From contig JAHBZM010000001.1 of the NCBI GenBank assembly GCA_019635435.1, positions 1,798,001 through 1,862,000 of the forward strand: a DNA stretch of 64,000 nucleotides, read 5' to 3'. Position 1 is the first letter of the stretch, and the number at the start of each line of letters is the position of its first letter. This document shows positions 34,931 to 45,093 of this stretch, in pieces. The notes beneath the pieces were generated by a model. It did not search any database and was not told the DNA's origin. It saw only the letters and a list, made by a program, of their open reading frames with translations. This DNA comes from Ramlibacter sp. Its GTDB lineage: Bacteria; Pseudomonadota; Gammaproteobacteria; Burkholderiales; Burkholderiaceae_C. The position numbers and the translations under genes are program-made.

Positions 34931-35122
34931 CGCGCGATCTGTTGCTACAGTGAGGCGAGTGGCAGATCCGCAACTTGCAGCCCAAAGCCTGCTCGACGGA
35001 TGCGCCTCTGCTCATGAGGCGCTTGACTTGGATTCATCCTCAAGCTCACTGCGAATGCGGTCGTCATCTTGTCAAAGCTGCCTTTGCCTTCTAAGATGGT
35101 TGAGTCACACACGGGCGGATGC

Positions 35123-35752
35123 TCATTTAGGAATTAGCATCTCAATTAACCGATAAACGTGCGTCCCGCCAATTTTCGGCCACCTGCGAATCTGAGTTGG
35201 ATCATCAACCTTGCACCTCGCCTTCGCATGACCGATGGCGTCGTTGACATTCAACGTATATGGCAAGAGGTCAAATGGCTTTTTTGTGTTCCCACAATTT
35301 TGAGCGACTTGCTCCTTGATTTGGAGTTTCGTTGTCGCGGTTACCGGTCCGTGATGGCACAGTAACCATACCTCAAAGCTTGGGTTGCTTATTGCGGAAT
35401 GGAAACCGCATTGCTGAACTTGTCGAACAATGCTTGAGAGCGAACTGCCCCATCTGTCAACGTCGACGACTAGCCAAAGCTGATCGTCTGGGGCTAGCTC
35501 GTGCTGGTCGCGGTAATTTTTTAAATTGTTGAGTACATGCTTGGGAGCGCTATTTCCATTGATTGATGGAAGCACGTCAATACGCTTGACGCGAGGATTG
35601 AAAAATTCGGAGTCTCTTTTGGAGAAGAGCGTGAAGTAATGAGGTTCGGTCACACTGCCTTCAGTAGCGACAACGAACAAGCGCGCGTCTCGAAACGGTG
35701 CACGCCGACCTGTTTGAATCGTTTGGGTACGACTAGTCAGCGGCATCTTCAT
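35123..35752 (-). CDS. RloB-like protein (AbiLii-type, TOPRIM-like)
   Basis: The 209-residue protein shows the RloB pattern: LFVVATEGSVTEPHYFTLF (TOPRIM-like glutamate motif), WLVVDVDRWGSSLSSI (Asp-x-Asp) and AISNPSFEVWLLCHHGP. RloB forms abortive-infection pairs with an AAA ATPase; in AbiL the two are named AbiLi and AbiLii. It is predicted to be the nuclease effector. The start at 35752 (MKMPLTSR) overlaps the end of the ATPase gene by 20 bp, implying coupling. The base composition is low in G+C, unlike the host. Confidence 0.83.
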   Translation of the reverse strand: MKMPLTSRTQTIQTGRRAPFRDARLFVVATEGSVTEPHYFTLFSKRDSEFFNPRVKRIDVLPSINGNSAPKHVLNNLKNYRDQHELAPDDQLWLVVDVDRWGSSLSSIVRQVQQCGFHSAISNPSFEVWLLCHHGPVTATTKLQIKEQVAQNCGNTKKPFDLLPYTLNVNDAIGHAKARCKVDDPTQIRRWPKIGGTHVYRLIEMLIPK

Positions 35753-37106
35753 TTTTGCGTGCGGGTTGAGCGCAATTGAAATCACCAAAAAATGGAATTG
35801 CTCCGAATCGCCCCTGTAAGTATCCCTTTTCGAGCTTTAGGTCGGAGCGAACATCAAAATCAGTAAGTGGATAAAGTTCCGAAGATCCAAGACGCAGGTT
35901 TTTCTCTACGAACCATATTTCGTCACGCCGCAGCATATCTTGGTCAAGCACATTAGTATCGTGTGTGGTAAACACTAACTGAGAGTTGGAATTTTTAGCG
36001 GCTAGGTCGAAGTCGCACAGAAACTTCCTGGTCAATAGTGGGTGCAGCTTTCGATCTAATTCATCCACACAGAAAACACGTTGCTTGAATGACGCCTGAT
36101 ACACCATCGGGAGTAAATGCATGAGCCTTTGTGTGCCATGCGATTCATCTTCGAAGTCAAACTCGGCCTCTGTATCTTCTGCACTCGTATGCTTTGCTTT
36201 GAGCGCATATTGAACTACGTTCCCACTTTCGTCTTTTCTTAGTTTAGTTATGGCTCCTCTCGCGCTGATCAAGACTATAGATTTGTTGTTTTCAAGATCG
36301 TCCATCATCCGCTGGCGACGGGCCTCTGCAAACCCGCTTAAGCGTGACTCTAAGTCGATGGGAATGCCTTGAGATCGAACAGATGAGATCCCGGTACCCG
36401 CCGCACTCAGTGCTTCACTCAAAAATTGGGAGAAATCCTCATCGCTTCCTGCCATTATTTCCAGCGAATGGAAACTGGAATCTGCACCGATGATTGTCAG
36501 AACATTACTAAACCAATGATAGGCAGCAGCGGCGGGGCGGGATTTGTTCTCCCAAGCTTTTCGGAGAAACGTTTGATTGGGCGAAACAAGTTCCGATATC
36601 AGTTCAAGTTTCTTGTACTCTTTTGAGCCCTTATTTGCGAAACCACTTCCGATGCTGACTCGGACATCTTCTTTTCCCGATGCACGTTCGAAGCAGAGTA
36701 CCTTGTTTTTGCCTCTTAGCTGTGTGAGCCATTCCTCAAGGATCTCCTCACTGTTGGCCACAAGCCCATACTCATATGCGATTTCATTGGAGACAAACTG
36801 AATTTGAAATCGAGTGGACTTGCCTTTTTCCTTGCCAAGGAGAAAAGGAGTGAGCGGCAAATGTAAGTTGGGTCCGCGTGAAGCGACGACGATTCGACGT
36901 AATGAAGTAAGAGCGTCAATGAACTTTGTTTTGCCTGATGCATTTGCTCCATAAATTGCGGCGAATCGCAACAAATTCAGTTTGTATTTCTCAACTCCAG
37001 TTGAGAAGATGTGGTTCGAATGCTGATCGAAAGAAGCAGCCTCAAGCGATAGCGTTGAAGCACCCTGAAAACATTTGAAGTTCTCTACAGAAAATGAGAT
37101 TAGCAT
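35733..37106 (-). CDS. RloA-like AAA ATPase (AbiLi-type)
   Basis: The 457-residue protein starts MLISFSVENFKCFQGASTLSLEAA and has the Walker A motif GANASGKTK near residue 53, then the ABC-type signature region (SHGTQRLMHLLPMVYQA), Walker B (RVFCVDELDRKLHPLL) and the switch histidine (LVFTTHDTNVLD). This is the AAA_15/AAA_21 class of SMC-like ATPases of anti-phage systems, here in the AbiL/RloAB pair. It is thought to sense infection and activate the partner. Two 60-bp lines inside the gene (35941-36000 and 36241-36300) each contain 24 G/C, against 45 in a glnS line at 38461-38520, so the pair is foreign to this genome. Confidence 0.87.
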   Translation of the reverse strand: MLISFSVENFKCFQGASTLSLEAASFDQHSNHIFSTGVEKYKLNLLRFAAIYGANASGKTKFIDALTSLRRIVVASRGPNLHLPLTPFLLGKEKGKSTRFQIQFVSNEIAYEYGLVANSEEILEEWLTQLRGKNKVLCFERASGKEDVRVSIGSGFANKGSKEYKKLELISELVSPNQTFLRKAWENKSRPAAAAYHWFSNVLTIIGADSSFHSLEIMAGSDEDFSQFLSEALSAAGTGISSVRSQGIPIDLESRLSGFAEARRQRMMDDLENNKSIVLISARGAITKLRKDESGNVVQYALKAKHTSAEDTEAEFDFEDESHGTQRLMHLLPMVYQASFKQRVFCVDELDRKLHPLLTRKFLCDFDLAAKNSNSQLVFTTHDTNVLDQDMLRRDEIWFVEKNLRLGSSELYPLTDFDVRSDLKLEKGYLQGRFGAIPFFGDFNCAQPARKNEDAAD

Positions 37107-37132
37107 CGGAAAATTCTCGAAGATTTGATCAA

Positions 37133-37162
37133 ATCATACGGAATTCGATGTGAATGCGCCAA
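37133..37162 (-). promoter_or_regulatory. Candidate promoter of the RloAB pair
   Basis: On the minus strand TTGGCG (37162-37157) and TATGAT (37138-37133) are 18 bp apart, a reasonable sigma70 pair 26 bp before the ATPase start. A 12-bp palindrome ATTTGATCAAAT (37123-37134) overlaps the -10 element and could be an operator. The sequence is AT-rich like the genes it serves. Confidence 0.45.
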
Positions 37163-37200
37163 TTTCTGAAGAAAATTCTCCAAAATTGCCATTTTCGGGC

Positions 37201-39000
<1,800 letters not shown>

Positions 39001-39149
39001 ATAGGCTCATTTTAGGGGCGGCCCTGTTTGGGCGCGCCGCGGGCGTTACTTCCGGCTACGGGTTTGACTGTGCAGGTGGTAGTCGTCACCGCCACGCCTG
39101 CGTTTAATGAGGGCATGGGGTGCTGTTTGCCCCGCCACAAGGAGATCTG

Positions 39150-39578
39150 ATGATGCTCAAGCGTTCTGTCTTTCTGGGGGCCGCGGCTGCGGTGGCTGCC
39201 CTGGCAACGCTGGCGGCCGCGCCGGCCCGCGCGGGGGATGTGTACTGGTCGGTGGGCGTGCATGCCGCGCCGGGCGTGACGATTGGCGCCACCAATGCGC
39301 GCCCGGTGTATGTGCAGCCCGCGCCGGTGTACGTGCCGGCCCAGCCCATTTATGTGCCGCCCTCGGTGGTGACCTACCCGCAGAGCTATTACGTGCAGCC
39401 GGCTCCGGTGTATGTGCGGCCGCCACCCATCTACCTGCGCCCGGCGCCGGTGTTCAACGTGGGCTACCCCGGCCCGTATTACGGCCCGGTGTACGGCCCC
39501 GCGTGGCGGCCCGGGCACGGTCATGGCCATGGCGGGCACGGCAACGGCCATGGCGGCGGCCACGGCCACCGGCGCTGA
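39150..39578 (+). CDS. Secreted Pro/Tyr- and His/Gly-rich protein
   Basis: The 142-residue precursor has a signal peptide (MMLKRSVFLGAAAAVAALATLAAAPARAG), then a region rich in Pro, Tyr, Val and Gln in loose repeats (YVQPAPVYVPAQPIYVPPS, YVQPAPVYVRPPPIYLRP), and a His/Gly tail (GHGHGHGGHGNGHGGGHGHRR). Proteins of this make-up are common in Comamonadaceae and are probably periplasmic or outer-membrane associated. The His-rich tail may bind metals. The start at 39150 has an AAGGAG site. It is divergent from glnS. Confidence 0.72.
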   Translation: MMLKRSVFLGAAAAVAALATLAAAPARAGDVYWSVGVHAAPGVTIGATNARPVYVQPAPVYVPAQPIYVPPSVVTYPQSYYVQPAPVYVRPPPIYLRPAPVFNVGYPGPYYGPVYGPAWRPGHGHGHGGHGNGHGGGHGHRR

Positions 39579-39601
39579 TCCAACCGGCGCAGCCAAAAAA
39601 A

Positions 39602-39629
39602 GACCCGCAGGTTTTGAAGCCTGCGGGTC
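39602..39629 (-). terminator. Intrinsic terminator (minus strand)
   Basis: A perfect 10-bp stem GACCCGCAGG / CCTGCGGGTC with an 8-base loop. On the minus strand it is followed by TTTTTTT, so it should end transcripts of the small membrane gene at 39726-39956. On the plus strand it may also slow transcription after the Pro/Tyr-rich gene. Between 39667 and 39707 another pairing (CACCCCGA / TCGGGGTG) is possible. Confidence 0.7.
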
Positions 39630-39725
39630 AATATGTCAGTCTCGGGACGGAGGACCGGACTGACTCACCCCGATGGAGGGAGGGGACTCAGAGAGGAGTC
39701 GGGGTGATGCCTGGTGACCTGGCCC

Positions 39726-39956
39726 TCACGCGGGAGGGCACAGGTAAACGTAGCCAGCTTCGTCGTAATTGCGCGCGGCACCGGGGGCGGGTGTGCAGTT
39801 GGCCGCTCGTGCCGCCACCTGCTCCACCCGCGCCCCGGGTGCCTCGCCAGTGCCCATCAAGGCTGCCATCAGCGCGGCCGTACCGGTGACCATCGCCACC
39901 GTGTACAACGCCGAATAGCCCAGCGTGCGCAAAACCTGAAATCTGCTCGTCAACAT
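39726..39956 (-). CDS. Small membrane protein
   Basis: The 76-residue frame reads MLTSRFQVLRTLGYSALYTV in the beginning, with one membrane segment (about 14-34), then an Ala/Gly-rich part and a C-terminal NYDEAGYVYLCPPA. I do not recognise it. The hydrophobic segment, the neighbouring terminator on its strand and the location between two real genes support it as a gene; no strong ribosome binding site is visible, so confidence is moderate. Confidence 0.5.
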   Translation of the reverse strand: MLTSRFQVLRTLGYSALYTVAMVTGTAALMAALMGTGEAPGARVEQVAARAANCTPAPGAARNYDEAGYVYLCPPA

Positions 39957-40004
39957 GGGGCTAGTAGAACCCCGGCCCGCTCCCGGCCCTGTAGGACGCT
40001 GCCT

Positions 40005-41168
40005 TTACCAGGCGTCAGACCTCAGCTGCGACTCCCAGCCCCCGTTGCGGGTGGCGTAGACGCTGATCACGCCGTAGCGCTGCTCGCCCTTGGCGTCGAA
40101 CTTCATGGAGCCGGTCACGGGTGCGTAGCCGTCAATGGTGTGCAGCGCGCTGGTGATGGCTTCGGGCTTGGCCGACTCGGCGCGCTTGATGGCGCCGGCC
40201 AGCACATACATGGCGTCGTAGCTGTAGTGGCCGCCGTAGGCCGGGTCCACCTTGAAGGCGGCGCGGTACGAGTCGAGGAACTTGGCGCCCGACGGGAATT
40301 CCCTGGCGTCCAGGATGGGCGAGGTGGCATACAGGCCGCCTTGCAGCACGCCGGCGCCCTTGAGCATGGCGGTGGTCTTGATGGTGTCGCCGCCCAGCAG
40401 GCTCACGGTGGTGTAGTCAACCTTTTTCAGCGCGTCGATCAGGGCCAGCACCTGGAAGTCGTTCAGGGTGGAGACGATGGCTTCCACGCCGCCTTCCTTG
40501 AGCTTGCCGGCCAGCTCGTCAAAGGCGGTGGTCTTGTCGTCAAAGCTCTGGCGCAGCGCAATGGTCTTGTTGGCTTTCTTGAGCTGGGCGGCGGCGCCGT
40601 CAGCCAGGCCCTTGCCGTAGGGCGTGCCGTCGTCCACCACGGCAAACTTGCTGCCCTTGAGCTGGCTGCCGGCAAACGAGCCGATGGCCTTGGCCTGCAG
40701 GGTGTCGTTGGCCACCAGGCGGAAGGTGGTGTCAAAGCCCAGCTCGGTGTACTTGGGGTTGGTGGAGATGGCCAGCTGCGCAATGTGCTTGCCGGCATAC
40801 AGGGGGGCGGTGTCGATGCTCACGCCGGAGTTCAGGTGGCCGATCACGGCAACCACGCCGGCGTCGATCAGCTGCTGCGCCACTTCCTTGCCGGTGGTGG
40901 AGCTGGCGCGGTCGTCCACGGCCACGATCTCGATCTTGACGGGCTTGCCCTTGATCTTGAAGCCGTCCTTGTTGAGCTCGTCCACGGCAAGCTTCACGCC
41001 GTTGAACATGTCCTGGCCCAGCGCGGCCAGGTTGCCCGACATGGGCTGCGCCACGCCGATCTTGATGGTGGAGGGGACGTTGTCACAGCCGGCCAGCAGG
41101 CCGGCGGCGGCAACAACGCCAAGGGCCAGAACGCTTGTGACGGCATGGCGACGGGTAGGGGTGTGCAT
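40005..41168 (-). CDS. Branched-chain amino acid ABC transporter substrate-binding protein (LivK-like)
   Basis: The 387-residue precursor begins with a lipoprotein-type signal (residues 1-28, TRRHAVTSVLALGVVAAAGLLAGC, lipobox LLAGC), then the periplasmic binding fold: IKIGVAQPMSGNLAALGQDMFNGVKLAVDELN and VVAVIGHLNSGVSIDTAPLYAGKHIAQLAISTNP. These are characteristic of LivJ/LivK receptors for leucine, isoleucine and valine, or of related amide/urea/aromatic-acid receptors. No permease or ATPase genes (livHMGF) are adjacent, so it must serve a distant transporter. The start at 41168 has GGAG seven bases upstream. Confidence 0.88.
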   Translation of the reverse strand: MHTPTRRHAVTSVLALGVVAAAGLLAGCDNVPSTIKIGVAQPMSGNLAALGQDMFNGVKLAVDELNKDGFKIKGKPVKIEIVAVDDRASSTTGKEVAQQLIDAGVVAVIGHLNSGVSIDTAPLYAGKHIAQLAISTNPKYTELGFDTTFRLVANDTLQAKAIGSFAGSQLKGSKFAVVDDGTPYGKGLADGAAAQLKKANKTIALRQSFDDKTTAFDELAGKLKEGGVEAIVSTLNDFQVLALIDALKKVDYTTVSLLGGDTIKTTAMLKGAGVLQGGLYATSPILDAREFPSGAKFLDSYRAAFKVDPAYGGHYSYDAMYVLAGAIKRAESAKPEAITSALHTIDGYAPVTGSMKFDAKGEQRYGVISVYATRNGGWESQLRSDAW

Positions 41169-41301
41169 GGTGTGCTCCAGGGGGTGTTTGGGTGTAACGC
41201 AATGTAAACATTCACTTGCCAAAGCGTCTACGGGGTTTCACTGAAATTAATGAGCACTCATTACTTATTAGCCAGACTGATGCGCCATGCTGGTGCAAAA
41301 A

Positions 41302-41330
41302 AAGGCCCGCAAGCAGGGCCTGCGGGCCTT
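41302..41330 (-). terminator. Intrinsic terminator of the DUF3455 gene
   Basis: A perfect 10-bp stem AAGGCCCGCA / TGCGGGCCTT with a 9-base loop is followed on the minus strand by a T tract. It lies 81 bp beyond the DUF3455 stop codon and in front of the LivK-like gene, separating their transcription. The rest of the 242-bp gap holds no gene that I can see. Confidence 0.75.
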
Positions 41331-41410
41331 TTGAATCCGGTTTTGGGGCATCTGGCCCCGGTGCCGGCGGTTCACCCTGGAGGGTTGGGGGTCGAAGGGC
41401 GGCGGGCGCC

Positions 41411-41953
41411 TCAGGCGGCGCGCCAGAAGATGTAGCCGGCCTGGTACTTCACGATCTGTTTGGCGCCGGTGTTGCCCGCGCCGCAGGTGTCAGCCGGGGC
41501 CACGCCGCCCTGGGTGTTCACGCGCTGGATGTAGGTGGTGCCGGTGAGCGTGCCGTTGCCCGAAGCGGCGTTGGCCTGCACCAGCTGCATCGGGATGTTG
41601 CCCGAGCCGCCGGGGGCCACGGCCAGCTGCTTGCCCGTGACCTTGACGCCGTCCATGCCCTCCCAGGTGGCCGGCGGGCCGTAGTACTTGCCCACTTGCT
41701 TGCCGTTGTGGGCGTTGAGCCTGGCGTCGGGGCCGGCAAAGACCCATTCAAACTGGCCGGCGGCGTTGGCCTTGGCGCGGCATTCGTAGGTGATGTCTCC
41801 CACGCCCACGGTTTCCCAGAACACCTTGTGGCCTGCCGGCACCTGCACGGCCGGCGGCAGGGCCGACTGGTCAAACGGCTTCATCATGGGGCTGCTGGCG
41901 CAGGCGCCGAGCAGGCTTGCGGCTGCAACAGCCAGTGCGGTGCGAATGATCAT
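41411..41953 (-). CDS. DUF3455 lipoprotein-like protein
   Basis: The 180-residue precursor has a lipoprotein signal (MIIRTALAVAAASLLGACASS, lipobox LLGAC). It is followed by VPAGHKVFWETVGVGDITYECRAK, GPDARLNAHNGKQVGKYYGPPATWEG and the family's NTQGGVAPADTCGAGNTGAKQIVKYQAGYIFWRA. This is DUF3455, a secreted family of unknown function that is widespread in soil bacteria and fungi. The start at 41953 has AGGAG at the right distance. The gene is transcribed alone and ends at the terminator above. Confidence 0.85.
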   Translation of the reverse strand: MIIRTALAVAAASLLGACASSPMMKPFDQSALPPAVQVPAGHKVFWETVGVGDITYECRAKANAAGQFEWVFAGPDARLNAHNGKQVGKYYGPPATWEGMDGVKVTGKQLAVAPGGSGNIPMQLVQANAASGNGTLTGTTYIQRVNTQGGVAPADTCGAGNTGAKQIVKYQAGYIFWRAA

Positions 41954-42067
41954 GGTGGTGACTCCTGAATACGTTCCGTGGTTTGAGTTGTTGGCACCGG
42001 GCGGCGCCACCCCCTTTACGCACGCCGCGCCGCGACAGATTCAAAACCCGTTTCAGGGCAGCCCGGT

Positions 42068-42952
42068 TCAGCTCTGGCGGAAGCGGGCCAGCGTGGCCAG
42101 CAGGTTGCGCGTGGCCCCGTCCAGCGCGGGCAGCGGGCGGTGCACCACGGCGGTGTGGCGCACCAGCGCCGGGCTCAGCGGCACGGTCTGCAGGGCGGGC
42201 GGCAGGGGCTGGTCCGGGTGCTCCCGTGGCAGCACGGCCGCGCCATAGCCCGCGCCCACCAGGCTCTTGATGGCCTCGGTGTAGTTGAGCTCGATGCGCG
42301 CGCGCGGCGACAGGCCGGCCCGCGCAAACCATTCCATGGCCTGGCGGTACAGCTGGGTGCTGGCGTCGCTGAAGATCAGCGGCTTGGCCGCCAGCCACTG
42401 GGGCGTGATGCGCTTGGGCGCGCGCCAGCTGGCGGGCAGGTAGGCCACGATGGGGTCGCGCCGCCAGGGCGTGACCACCATGTCGGCCAGCGGCCCGGTG
42501 GCGGCCACCAGGCCCACGTCGAGCGTGCCCTGGCCCAGCCGCGCAATGCCGTCGCTGGTGCCGATGATGTTCACCTCAACGTCAATGCCCGGGTGGTCTT
42601 GCGCCATGGCCTCCAGCACCTGGGGCAGCAGGTGCACCAGCAGGCCCGTGGTGGTGCCCAGGCGCACGCGGCCCACGCCGCCCTGCACGTGGCGGGCCAC
42701 GGTGTCGATGGCGTCGTCGGCGTCGCGCAGCAGGCGCCGCGCCCGCTCCACCAGCACCGCGCCGGCCGAGGTGGGCACCACGCGCCGGTTGCCGCGCACC
42801 AGCAGCGGCGTGCCCAGGCGCGACTCCAGCTCGCTCACGTGCAGGCTCACCGTGGGCTGGGCCAGGTGCAGGGCCTGCGCGGCGGCCGAGAAGGTGCCCA
42901 GGTCGGTGATGGCGACCAGCGTGCGCAGCTGGTCCAGGTTCAGTTCACGCAT
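42068..42952 (-). CDS. LysR-family transcriptional regulator
   Basis: The 294-residue protein has the N-terminal winged HTH (about 4-63: LDQLRTLVAITDLGTFSAAAQALHLAQPTVSLHVSELESRLGTPLLVRGNRRVVPTSAG) and a periplasmic-binding-like effector domain. No operon partner is near. It is divergent from the DUF1127 gene, with 92 bp between the starts, so it may regulate that gene or itself; the target and ligand are unknown. Confidence 0.9.
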   Translation of the reverse strand: MRELNLDQLRTLVAITDLGTFSAAAQALHLAQPTVSLHVSELESRLGTPLLVRGNRRVVPTSAGAVLVERARRLLRDADDAIDTVARHVQGGVGRVRLGTTTGLLVHLLPQVLEAMAQDHPGIDVEVNIIGTSDGIARLGQGTLDVGLVAATGPLADMVVTPWRRDPIVAYLPASWRAPKRITPQWLAAKPLIFSDASTQLYRQAMEWFARAGLSPRARIELNYTEAIKSLVGAGYGAAVLPREHPDQPLPPALQTVPLSPALVRHTAVVHRPLPALDGATRNLLATLARFRQS

Positions 42953-43044
42953 CAGCTATTCTGATAAATAAGATCAGAAATCTCAACTTTTCAAATGTGA
43001 GTGTAGCGGCCACCATCAACGCCTGTCTTCAAAGGAGCAAGCAG

Positions 43045-43314
43045 ATGGCGCTGATGAACTGGATATGGAACTGGCTGGGCGGCGCGCGGGCGCACCAGCG
43101 GCTGGGCGATGCCGAACTGCGCGGCATGTCGGACCGCGAGCTGGCCGACCTGGGCATTGGCCGCAGCGAGGTGCCGGCGCTGTTGCACGCCGATGCCGAC
43201 CCCTGGCGCTGCGTTACATGGCCCGGAACTGGTGCGCGTACAGGCGGCTCACCGGCAGCTTCTCGGGCCGCCCGCGCAGGGCCAGATGCAGCTTGCCGGC
43301 TTCGTCGCGCGTGA
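43045..43314 (+). CDS. DUF1127 small protein with long overlapping tail
   Basis: The first ~45 residues (MALMNWIWNWLGGARAHQRLGDAELRGMSDRELADLGIGRSEVPALL) are a complete DUF1127 protein: an aromatic N-terminus and the DRELADLGIGRSEV core. Members of this family can act in RNA binding and stress or phosphate control. The start at 43045 has AAGGAG eight bases upstream. The frame runs on for ~40 residues and overlaps the 3' end of the LytTR gene on the other strand by about 100 bp. That tail has no family likeness and is Ala/Gly/Arg-rich, so a downstream extension, perhaps by loss of an earlier stop, is likely. Confidence 0.75.
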   Translation: MALMNWIWNWLGGARAHQRLGDAELRGMSDRELADLGIGRSEVPALLHADADPWRCVTWPGTGARTGGSPAASRAARAGPDAACRLRRA

Positions 43315-44032
43315 CGGTGTCAATGGCGCCTGCCCGCACCACGGTGCCGCGGTGCACCTGCCAGAAGGCCTGGGCGTCCAGCTGGGGCAGCAGCTCCTTG
43401 AGCGGCGTGCGGATCAAATACTCGTGCGCCTCGGTGAGCACGCGCACGTATTTGTCGGCGGCCTCGAAGTAGAGCACCTCGTCCACCGGCACCATGCGGA
43501 TGCTGCTGCCCACGCTGGCCTGGATGACCTTGAGCGGGCCGCTGGCCGCTGCCGCCGAGGGGCTGCCGCCCGGCACGGCGGCCGCGCCCAGCAGGTGGCG
43601 CAGCTGGCCCAGCGTGGCCTCAAAGTCGGGCGCCTGCTGCTGGCGCTGGGCCAGTGCCTGCTGCAGCTTGGCCACGGTTTTCTGCAGGCGCGCGGCCTGC
43701 ACGGGCTTGAGCACATAGTCCACGGCCTGGGCTTCAAAGGCCTGCACCGCGTACTGGTCGTAGGCGGTCACAAACACCAGCGCCGGAAAGGGCTTGGCCG
43801 CCGAGTCCCACTCGTCGGCCAGCTCCACGGCGGCGTCAATGCCGCTCATGCCGGGCATGCGGATGTCAAAGAACAGCACATCGGGCGTGAGCGCCAGCGC
43901 CTCGCGCACGGCGGCGGCGCCGTCGCCCACGGTGGCCGCGATGTGAAGCTGCGGCCAGGCGCGCGCCAGCTCGGCGGCCAGCGCCTGGGCCAGCAGGGGT
44001 TCGTCTTCGGCAATCAGCGCGCTGGCGTTCAT
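43214..44032 (-). CDS. LytTR-type response regulator (AlgR-like)
   Basis: The 272-residue protein has an N-terminal receiver domain with phosphoacceptor Asp56 in DVLFFDIRMPG, acidic residues in LIAEDEPLL, and the Lys in YVLKPVQ. A Gln/Ala linker (about 125-165) leads to a LytTR DNA-binding domain from about residue 165 (DEVLYFEAADKYVRVLTEAHEYLIRTPLKELLPQLD ... QVHRGTVVRAGAID). It pairs with the kinase gene, which it overlaps by 4 bp (ATGA). LytTR regulators of this kind control exopolysaccharide, virulence or metabolite uptake; the target here is unknown. Confidence 0.9.
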   Translation of the reverse strand: MNASALIAEDEPLLAQALAAELARAWPQLHIAATVGDGAAAVREALALTPDVLFFDIRMPGMSGIDAAVELADEWDSAAKPFPALVFVTAYDQYAVQAFEAQAVDYVLKPVQAARLQKTVAKLQQALAQRQQQAPDFEATLGQLRHLLGAAAVPGGSPSAAAASGPLKVIQASVGSSIRMVPVDEVLYFEAADKYVRVLTEAHEYLIRTPLKELLPQLDAQAFWQVHRGTVVRAGAIDTVTRDEAGKLHLALRGRPEKLPVSRLYAHQFRAM

Positions 44033-45084
44033 GGTTTGGAGGGAAAACGCACGGTAGCCGTTGATCCGCCGCCATTGGCTGCTACCAATTCAATAGCGGA
44101 TTCAGCGCCGTAGCTGGTGGCCAGGCGTTCGCGCACCTGGGCCACGCCAAAGCCGGGGCTGGCGCGCTCGGTGTCGCCAGGCGCGGCGGCTTCCAGGCCC
44201 ACGCCGGTGTCGGCCACCTCGAGCACCAGCTCGGCGCCCTCCAGCCGGGCACTGACGCTCACGCGCCCGCCTTCCACCTTGGGTTCCAGGCCGTGCTTGA
44301 TGGCGTTTTCCACCAGCGGCTGCAGCAGCAGCGGCGGCACGGGCTGGGCGGCCAGCGCGTCGGGCAGATCCAGCTGGTAGCTCAGGCGCGGGCCCATGCG
44401 GATGCTCATGAGCTCCAGGTAGTCGCGCAGCCGGTCAAACTCGGCCTGCAGCGGGTGCGTGCTGGCGCGCGAGGCGCTGAGCGTGGCGCGCAGGTAGGCA
44501 ATCATGTGGTCCAGCATCTGCTGGGCGCGCTGCGTGTCGGTGCCGATCAGCACGCGCAGGTTGGCCAGCGTGTTGAACAGCATGTGCGGCTCCAGCTGGG
44601 TCTCCAGCACCTTCAGCCGCGCCTCGTTGGCATGCTGGCGCGCCTCGGCCATCTTGCGCTCCAGGTAGGCGCCCTTGTTCAGGTTGTAGAAGTAGTAGCT
44701 GCCCGCAATGCCGGCCAGCACGGTGATGAGGATGGAGGTGCGCAGGTTGTCGGGCGGCGGGGTGCTGCCGGGGGGGTAGAAGTGAAAGTACTGGCACAGC
44801 GCGTCAGCCAGCGTGGTGCCGCCCAGGTAGCCCGCCAAGATGCCGGCCGCCACCAGCAGCAGCCCCGCAACGCCGTGCGGCCAGCCGGTTTCTGCCGCCG
44901 AGGGGAAAAAGTCGCGCCCCAGGTCAATCACGGCCCAGGTGATGCTGCCAATCAGCAGCGAATACACCACGGGCGGCGCATAGGGCCGGTCGGGCGAAAA
45001 GGCGTACTGCAGCGTGGCAATGGCCAGCGAAAACGCCAGCACCTGCAGGAAGTGGCGCAGCTTGGCGATCCAGTCGATGGGCAT
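44029..45084 (-). CDS. LytS/YehU-type sensor histidine kinase
   Basis: The 351-residue protein has four hydrophobic segments in the first ~135 residues and a short coiled helix (140-160). It then has the His_kinase domain with His167 in LEPHMLFNTLANL, and the ATP lid with Asn260 in VENAIKHGLEP and ADTGVG near residue 290. It should phosphorylate the LytTR regulator, whose start overlaps its stop. No sensory extracellular domain is present, so the signal is probably sensed by the membrane part or by the 2TM protein encoded 9 bp upstream. Confidence 0.9.
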   Translation of the reverse strand: MPIDWIAKLRHFLQVLAFSLAIATLQYAFSPDRPYAPPVVYSLLIGSITWAVIDLGRDFFPSAAETGWPHGVAGLLLVAAGILAGYLGGTTLADALCQYFHFYPPGSTPPPDNLRTSILITVLAGIAGSYYFYNLNKGAYLERKMAEARQHANEARLKVLETQLEPHMLFNTLANLRVLIGTDTQRAQQMLDHMIAYLRATLSASRASTHPLQAEFDRLRDYLELMSIRMGPRLSYQLDLPDALAAQPVPPLLLQPLVENAIKHGLEPKVEGGRVSVSARLEGAELVLEVADTGVGLEAAAPGDTERASPGFGVAQVRERLATSYGAESAIELVAANGGGSTATVRFPSKP

Positions 45085-45093
45085 GGTGGCCGC

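Noticed and set aside
42068..43045. LysR gene as the regulator of the LivK-like gene
   Set aside because: The DUF3455 gene and a terminator lie between them, and the LysR gene is divergent from DUF1127, so there is no basis for that link.
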